From positions 1-9,161 of the forward strand of contig UQZC01000050.1 of assembly GCA_900545505.1 (NCBI GenBank): a DNA stretch of 9,161 bases. Reading direction: 5' to 3'. Under the pieces are notes generated by a model. That model was given only the letters and a program-made list of their open reading frames with translations. It searched no databases and had not been told where the DNA came from. Source of the DNA: an uncultured Collinsella sp. (lineage in GTDB: Bacteria; Actinomycetota; Coriobacteriia; Coriobacteriales; Coriobacteriaceae). Numbering within the stretch: position 1 is the stretch's first letter; every line of letters starts with the position of its first letter. This document shows positions 5,992 to 9,161 of the stretch, piece by piece. The position numbers and the translations under genes were made by a program.

Positions 5992-7049
5992 CTACCAGAT
6001 TCCCAGTACGTGTTGCATTCCCAAACTCATGCACGCAATGCCAATCCAGCAGCAAAAGCCCAGCGCGATGGGCTTGCCGCCCTTTTTGACCAGCTCGACG
6101 ATATCGGTATTAAAGCCAATAGCCGCCATGGCCATCACAATAAAGAACTTCGACAGCTCCTTGATGGGCGCCGTGATGGACGCGGGAAGCTGAAGCACCG
6201 TGGTAATCACGCTCGCCAGCACAAAGAACAGCACAAACATGGGAAACGCACGTTTAAGCGAGAACGTGCTTTTGGCGTCACCGCCGGCCTTGCGTGCCAG
6301 ATGCATCTGCCAGCATGCGAGGACCAACGTGATGGGAATAATGGCCAGCGTCCTGGTGAGCTTGACCACTGTGGCGCTCTCGAGCACATTGGCGCCGGGA
6401 TGCATGCTGTCCCAGGCGCCATCAAGGACCGGCCCCGGGCCCCGCCGCCAGCCGTTACCGACGAGGTGTCGTTGATGGCGGTGCCGGCAAACAGGCCAAA
6501 GCCCTCGTTGGTCAGCCCGAGCATGCCGCCGAGCGTCGGAAACACGAGCGCCGCGATAACGTTAAACAGGAAGATGACCGAAATGGCCTGGGCAATCTCG
6601 CGATCGTCGGCATCGATGACGGGCGCGGTCGCAGCGATGGCCGAACCGCCGCAAATCGACGAACCCACACCCACAAGCGTCGCGATCTTACCCGGTACGT
6701 TCATGACGCGGCAGAGCACAAAGGCGATGACAAGCGAGGTCGAGATCGTCGCCACGATAATCGGCAGCGACTGGGCGCCCTTGGACAGAATCTGGGAGAG
6801 GTTCATGCCAAAGCCAAGCAGGATAACCGCGTACTGCAAGACTTTTTTGGACGTATAGGTAACGCCGGCGGCGAGCGGTTCGCGACGATTCTTGGGAAAG
6901 ACGAGCGCCAGGACCATGCCAAAAAGGATGGCAAATACCGGCCCGCCGACCACCTCAATCTGTTTGCCGAGCAACGTCGCGGGGATAGCGATGATCAGGC
7001 AGAACAAGACGCCTTTCCAGCGCTCGCGTACGATATTTGCCAGTTGCAT
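5992..7049 (-). pseudogene. yeiH: YeiH/UPF0324-family membrane transporter, broken by frameshifting insertion
   Basis: Two reading frames together make a full-length YeiH-family protein (about 340 residues, roughly ten membrane helices), often labelled putative sulfate exporter. Frame one runs from ATG 7049 (AAGGA site seven bases upstream) and follows the family for 200 residues, including the hallmark GSSICGGSAIAATAPVI (129-145) and GTAINDTSSVTA (189-200). After codon 200 (6452-6450) it turns into unrelated Arg/Pro/Ser-rich sequence and stops at 6207. The family sequence resumes in another frame at WDSMHPGANV (about 6414) and continues through ATVVKLTRTLAIIPITLVLA to TAG at 5992. Between the two lie 35 bases where the family has about 12, containing a very GC-rich run (6429-6443). 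An insertion of about 23-26 bases therefore breaks the frame. It is a pseudogene unless the assembly is wrong. It diverges from the GntR gene. Confidence 0.85.
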
Positions 7050-7106
7050 ATGGGATTCCTTCTTTCTATTTCACGTTTGCGACGGCTTATGATACGGCAA
7101 CATTGA

Positions 7107-7120
7107 GCGCAGCCTTGCGC
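7107..7120. promoter_or_regulatory. Candidate operator between yeiH and the GntR gene
   Basis: GCGCA-GCCT-TGCGC, a 5-base-arm palindrome, lies just upstream of a minus-strand -10-like box TATCAT (7094-7089) serving yeiH, about where its -35 should be; no clear -35 is visible. A second inverted pair, ATGCCGC (7135-7141) and GCGGCAT (7190-7196), spans the rest of the gap. Either could bind the divergent GntR regulator. This is inferred from geometry only. Confidence 0.3.
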
Positions 7121-7193
7121 AAACACAGACTAAGATGCCGCAATAGTTCTCGGGTGACAGCCGAATTACCCACCGCGGAGAGCTGATTCGCGG

Positions 7194-7199
7194 CATAAT
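7194..7199 (+). promoter_or_regulatory. Candidate -10 box of the GntR gene
   Basis: CATAAT matches five of six -10 consensus bases, but no good -35 lies 16-18 bases upstream. A start near 7206 would leave only seven bases before the ATG at 7213. It would suit translation from the ATG at 7243, which has GAGG in front. Confidence 0.3.
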
Positions 7200-7212
7200 T
7201 AACAACTGACAT

Positions 7213-7944
7213 ATGAGTTTGATAGAACAGTTGCGAGGCGCTATGGAAGAATCGATGCACGTCGGCGAGCAGGAAACGAGCCTACAGGACCAGTCCTACC
7301 ACACCATTCGACGCAAAATCGTCTACCTGGACTACAAGCCGGGCGAAAAGCTGGGCGTCAAGCAACTTTGCGACGACCTGGATATGGGGCGCACGCCCGT
7401 GCGCGAGGCTTTGGTTCGCTTGGCGCAGGAAGGCCTGGTGCGCACCGTGCCCCAGAGCGGCACCTACGTCTCGCCCATCAACCTCACCCTTGCCGAGAGT
7501 GCCTGTTACATCCGCGAGCATCTGGAAAAGCAGGTGATTGTGGAGTGCTGTGCGCGCGCCACGTCGGCCGGCATCGAGCAGCTCGACCGCGCCATCGTGC
7601 TGCAGGAAAAGGCCATGGCCGAAGAGGATCGCATCGGCTTCTTTTTGAGCGACAACCTCATGCATCACATGATTTTTAGCATCGCATGTCGCAGCACCGT
7701 GTGGTCGTGGCTCGATGAGACCAATGCCGACCTGGAGCGCTTCCGCTGGCTGCGCGCCGCCACGCAGGTTCTCGACAATCAAGACATCGTGAACGAGCAC
7801 AAGCAGATTCGCCGCGCTATCGCCGGTCGCGACCCCATCGAAGCGAGCTTTTTGGTCAGCAAGCACCTGCACATGATGTTCCGCAACCAAACCGAGGTTC
7901 TGGACCAGTTCCCCGAGTACTTCGAGACCAGCAAGCTCCGCTAA
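7213..7944 (+). CDS. GntR-family regulator, FadR subfamily (FCD ligand domain)
   Basis: A 243-residue regulator. The N-terminal winged helix-turn-helix (about 25-90) shows the family pattern IRRKIVYLDYKPGEKL (32-47), DMGRTPVREALVRLAQEGLV (57-76) and the wing QSGTYVSP (81-88). The C-terminal all-helical FCD domain (about 95-230) keeps the four expected metal ligands, Asp147, His151, His196 and His218, so it probably binds a metal-coordinated organic acid. These regulators are dimers, usually repressors of an adjacent catabolic or transport gene. The divergent YeiH-family transporter is the obvious target, and since that gene is broken the regulator may now be an orphan. The start is uncertain: ATG 7213 has no ribosome site, while ATG 7243 (residue 11) has GAGG five bases upstream and suits a -10 at 7194. 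Both leave the domains intact. A terminator overlaps the stop codon. Confidence 0.92.
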   Translation: MSLIEQLRGAMEESMHVGEQETSLQDQSYHTIRRKIVYLDYKPGEKLGVKQLCDDLDMGRTPVREALVRLAQEGLVRTVPQSGTYVSPINLTLAESACYIREHLEKQVIVECCARATSAGIEQLDRAIVLQEKAMAEEDRIGFFLSDNLMHHMIFSIACRSTVWSWLDETNADLERFRWLRAATQVLDNQDIVNEHKQIRRAIAGRDPIEASFLVSKHLHMMFRNQTEVLDQFPEYFETSKLR

Positions 7945-7982
7945 CCTGCCAAAAAGGGACAGGTTTATTTTGGCAGGTTTTA
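7943..7982 (+). terminator. Rho-independent terminator of the GntR gene
   Basis: AACCTGCCAAAA (7943-7954) pairs perfectly with TTTTGGCAGGTT (7968-7979) around a 13-base loop, and T-rich sequence follows. The stem includes part of the stop codon. The loop repeats a CAGGTTTAT-like segment, so an alternative shorter pairing exists. Confidence 0.75.
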
Positions 7983-8029
7983 TCTGGGCAAATGCAAAGG
8001 ATGAAACCGACCTAGATCGGTGGTACGTG

Positions 8030-8063
8030 GCCGCTGAGGTGCAGTGCACCTCGGCGGCTTTTT
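8030..8063 (+). terminator. Strong rho-independent terminator upstream of the toxin-antitoxin operon
   Basis: GCCGCTGAGGTGC (8030-8042), loop AGT, GCACCTCGGCGGC (8046-8058): a 13-pair stem with one G-T pair, followed by TTTTT. It stands 50 bases after the GntR terminator with no gene between, so it is either a second safeguard or the remnant end of a lost gene. It shields the operon behind it from readthrough. Confidence 0.9.
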
Positions 8064-8096
8064 GTGCACAGAGTGCGGCTAATGCTAATAAATGCT

Positions 8097-8113
8097 ATAC
8101 GTGCTTTACGTAT
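8097..8113. promoter_or_regulatory. Palindromic operator of the toxin-antitoxin operon
   Basis: ATACGT-GCTTT-ACGTAT has perfect 6-base arms and overlaps the -35 box at 8105-8110. Ribbon-helix-helix antitoxins bind such short palindromes next to their own promoter, alone or with the toxin. The binding protein is inferred from the gene directly downstream. Confidence 0.6.
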
Positions 8114-8133
8114 CTACCATTGTATTTTATGAT
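8105..8133 (+). promoter_or_regulatory. Promoter of the toxin-antitoxin operon
   Basis: TTTACG (8105-8110, four of six) and TATGAT (8128-8133, five of six) are separated by 17 bases. Transcription would begin near 8140, about 20 bases before the antitoxin ATG, with AAGGAGG in the leader at 8150-8156. Confidence 0.65.
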
Positions 8134-8160
8134 TGGCATAGGAGATGATAAGGAGGAACC

Positions 8161-8541
8161 ATGACTACGGCGTCAGCTCAGATCAACGTGCGTCTCAATG
8201 CTGATCTCAAGCGGAGCGGTGATGCTGCGCTCTCTAGCGCTGGCATGACACCGAGCCAAGCGGTGCGTGCGCTTTGGCAACTTGCGGCGTCTCTGGCTGA
8301 TCGGCCCGGCGCGCTCCAGGACCTCCTTTCGCCCAGTCGTGCCCGGGCGGAACAGCGCGAGCGGGAGAAAGTCGCCAAGCACAAGTTCGAACTCATCGAC
8401 CGGGGTTCGCAACTGTTCGCTGCTGCTTGCCGTGAATCGGAAATTGACTTGGCTAAGGTGCAGCCCTCGGGCGATGAAGAACTCAAACGGAACGCCTACG
8501 CGGATCGCTACGGCGAGGAGATGAGCTGGCTCTGTGAATGA
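8161..8541 (+). CDS. RelB/DinJ-like ribbon-helix-helix antitoxin
   Basis: A 126-residue protein. Residues 5-45 have the ribbon-helix-helix layout of DinJ/RelB antitoxins: a DNA-reading strand AQINVRL (6-12), helix one to about 27, the turn GMTPSQ (28-33) and helix two through AVRALWQLAASL (34-45). The remaining 80 residues are charged and mostly helical (RARAEQREREKVAKHKFEL, 60-78), long enough to wrap and mask a toxin. It is the first gene of a two-gene operon, with a strong ribosome site (AAGGAGG) and a palindromic operator over its promoter. The stop overlaps the toxin start by eight bases, so the toxin is made by coupled translation. DinJ/RelB antitoxins classically pair with YafQ/RelE nucleases, but here the partner is a PIN-domain protein. 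Known VapB-type pairs also mix folds, so this is notable but not unique. Confidence 0.88.
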   Translation: MTTASAQINVRLNADLKRSGDAALSSAGMTPSQAVRALWQLAASLADRPGALQDLLSPSRARAEQREREKVAKHKFELIDRGSQLFAAACRESEIDLAKVQPSGDEELKRNAYADRYGEEMSWLCE

Positions 8542-9025
8542 GAATCCAAAGCGCATCTTGGTTGACACCAACGTGTGGCTCGATTACTTCATTCCCCGGC
8601 GACGCGGTCGTTCAGCGGCGATTGAGTTTCTACGTGATGCATGCGCGGCTCAAGTTGATTTGCTGTATGCGGCGACATCGTCCAAAGACCTGTTCTATTT
8701 GATTTCGAGCGAACATAAGGCGTGGTATCGGCGCGAGCATGGCTCGCTATCCCAAGATGCCTCCGTGGCGGCGACATCACTTGCATGGGATTGCCTCGAC
8801 GTGTTGTCGCAACTTGCCACGCCGGTACCCTGCGACCTGAGTGACATATGGATGGCGAGCAAGCAGCGTAATCTCCATAGCGATTACGAAGACGATTTAA
8901 TCATCGCGGCAGCGATGCGCGCAAAGGCAGACCTTCTGGTCACCAACGATGTCAAGCTCTGCTCGCACGCACCAGTCGCCGCAATGAGCGTAGAAGACGC
9001 AAAGAATTACTTAGCAACGCTCTAA
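8534..9025 (+). CDS. PIN-domain toxin (VapC-like ribonuclease)
   Basis: A 163-residue PIN-domain protein, a Mg2+-dependent ribonuclease that acts as the toxin of the operon. The acidic active-site residues are visible: Asp11 in ILVDTNVWLDYF (8-19), Asp117 and Asp120/121 in HSDYEDDLIIAAAMRA (115-130), and Asp139 in LLVTND (134-139). The second conserved acidic position in the middle is unclear (Asp52 in SSKDL is a candidate). The SDYEDDLIIAAA pattern is closer to the PIN_3-type group than to classical short VapC. It starts at GTG 8534, overlapping the antitoxin stop by eight bases. The nearest AGGAG lies 13 bases upstream, so expression probably depends on coupling to antitoxin translation. 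The target RNA is unknown. Together with the antitoxin it is a typical accessory module, possibly acquired. Confidence 0.9.
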   Translation: MNENPKRILVDTNVWLDYFIPRRRGRSAAIEFLRDACAAQVDLLYAATSSKDLFYLISSEHKAWYRREHGSLSQDASVAATSLAWDCLDVLSQLATPVPCDLSDIWMASKQRNLHSDYEDDLIIAAAMRAKADLLVTNDVKLCSHAPVAAMSVEDAKNYLATL

Positions 9026-9067
9026 CAATTTGAAGACCTCACAGGTCGAATAAAAGTCAGCGAGAGT

Positions 9068-9158
9068 CCGCCGTTTGAGTCAAGGTGCCGCGAAATGAAA
9101 AGGCGCTGACCTTCTGGTCGCGCCTTTGAAATTGAACGGCAGATTGGCCAAACGGCGG
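9068..9158 (-). repeat. Structured dispersed hairpin element, copy B (inverse orientation)
   Basis: The reverse strand of 9148-9081 matches the core of copy A (3671-3738) at 61 of 68 positions. Structure on the minus strand: outer arm CCGCCGTTTG (9158-9149) with CAAACGGCGG (9077-9068), 10 perfect pairs; CAA/TTG; TGCCGT with GCGGCA (one T-G pair); an 8/7-base internal loop; AAAGGCGC with GCGCCTTT; a bulged A; GACC/GGTC with loop AGAA. It begins about 40 bases after the toxin stop. The outer arm is unrelated in sequence to that of copy A but pairs just as well. A few weaker pairs may extend to the window end at 9161, so the left boundary in this orientation is uncertain. Confidence 0.85.
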
Positions 9159-9161
9159 GTT

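Noticed and set aside
6200..6475. Programmed frameshift in the YeiH-family gene
   Set aside because: The junction contains extra bases rather than a slippery heptamer, and this family is not known to use recoding.
7970..8164. 64-residue open frame between the GntR gene and the antitoxin
   Set aside because: It starts inside a terminator stem, runs through a second terminator, has no ribosome site and overlaps the antitoxin promoter and operator.
9035..9047. GACCT-CAC-AGGTC hairpin as terminator of the toxin gene
   Set aside because: Only five pairs and no T-run; the larger element at 9068-9158 is a better candidate for the transcript end.

Overview
The window looks like chromosomal DNA of a high-GC, Gram-positive gut actinobacterium of the Coriobacteriia, most like Collinsella. 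This is inferred from base composition, strong AGGAGG-type ribosome sites, the mix of MarR/ABC, FCD-GntR and degenerate Fis-type regulators, and protein style. It is not proven by any marker gene.

Layout. (1) Positions 1-2400, minus strand: a MarR-family regulator reads into a heterodimeric ABC exporter. The first subunit carries a degenerate ATP site and the second runs off the left edge. The promoter holds a 14-base direct repeat that looks like a pair of MarR operators, one lying exactly between the -35 and -10 boxes. (2) Positions 2444-2796, minus: a lone 96-residue protein of unknown function with its own strong terminator. (3) Positions 2951-3640, plus: a promoter, a leader of about 105 bases and a small nitroreductase. 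(4) Positions 3656-5718: a remarkable 100-base hairpin element, then on the minus strand a single-pass membrane protein of unknown function and a regulator with a Fis-type helix-turn-helix and a decayed AAA+ domain. (5) Positions 5992-7944: a YeiH/UPF0324-family transporter gene broken by a GC-rich insertion and frameshift, divergent from an FCD-type GntR regulator that probably controlled it. (6) Positions 7943-9161, plus: two tandem terminators, then a toxin-antitoxin operon (ribbon-helix-helix antitoxin, PIN-domain toxin) with a palindromic operator over its promoter, and finally a second, inverted copy of the hairpin element.

The most unusual item is the pair of hairpin elements. They share a 68-base core (61 identical positions) in opposite orientations 5.4 kb apart, each about 40 bases after the stop codon of a plus-strand gene. 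All seven differences fall in paired positions: six form three compensatory base-pair exchanges and the seventh turns T-A into T-G. The outer arms differ in sequence yet still pair within each copy. This is strong internal evidence for selection on folded structure, and I cannot assign the element to a family I know.
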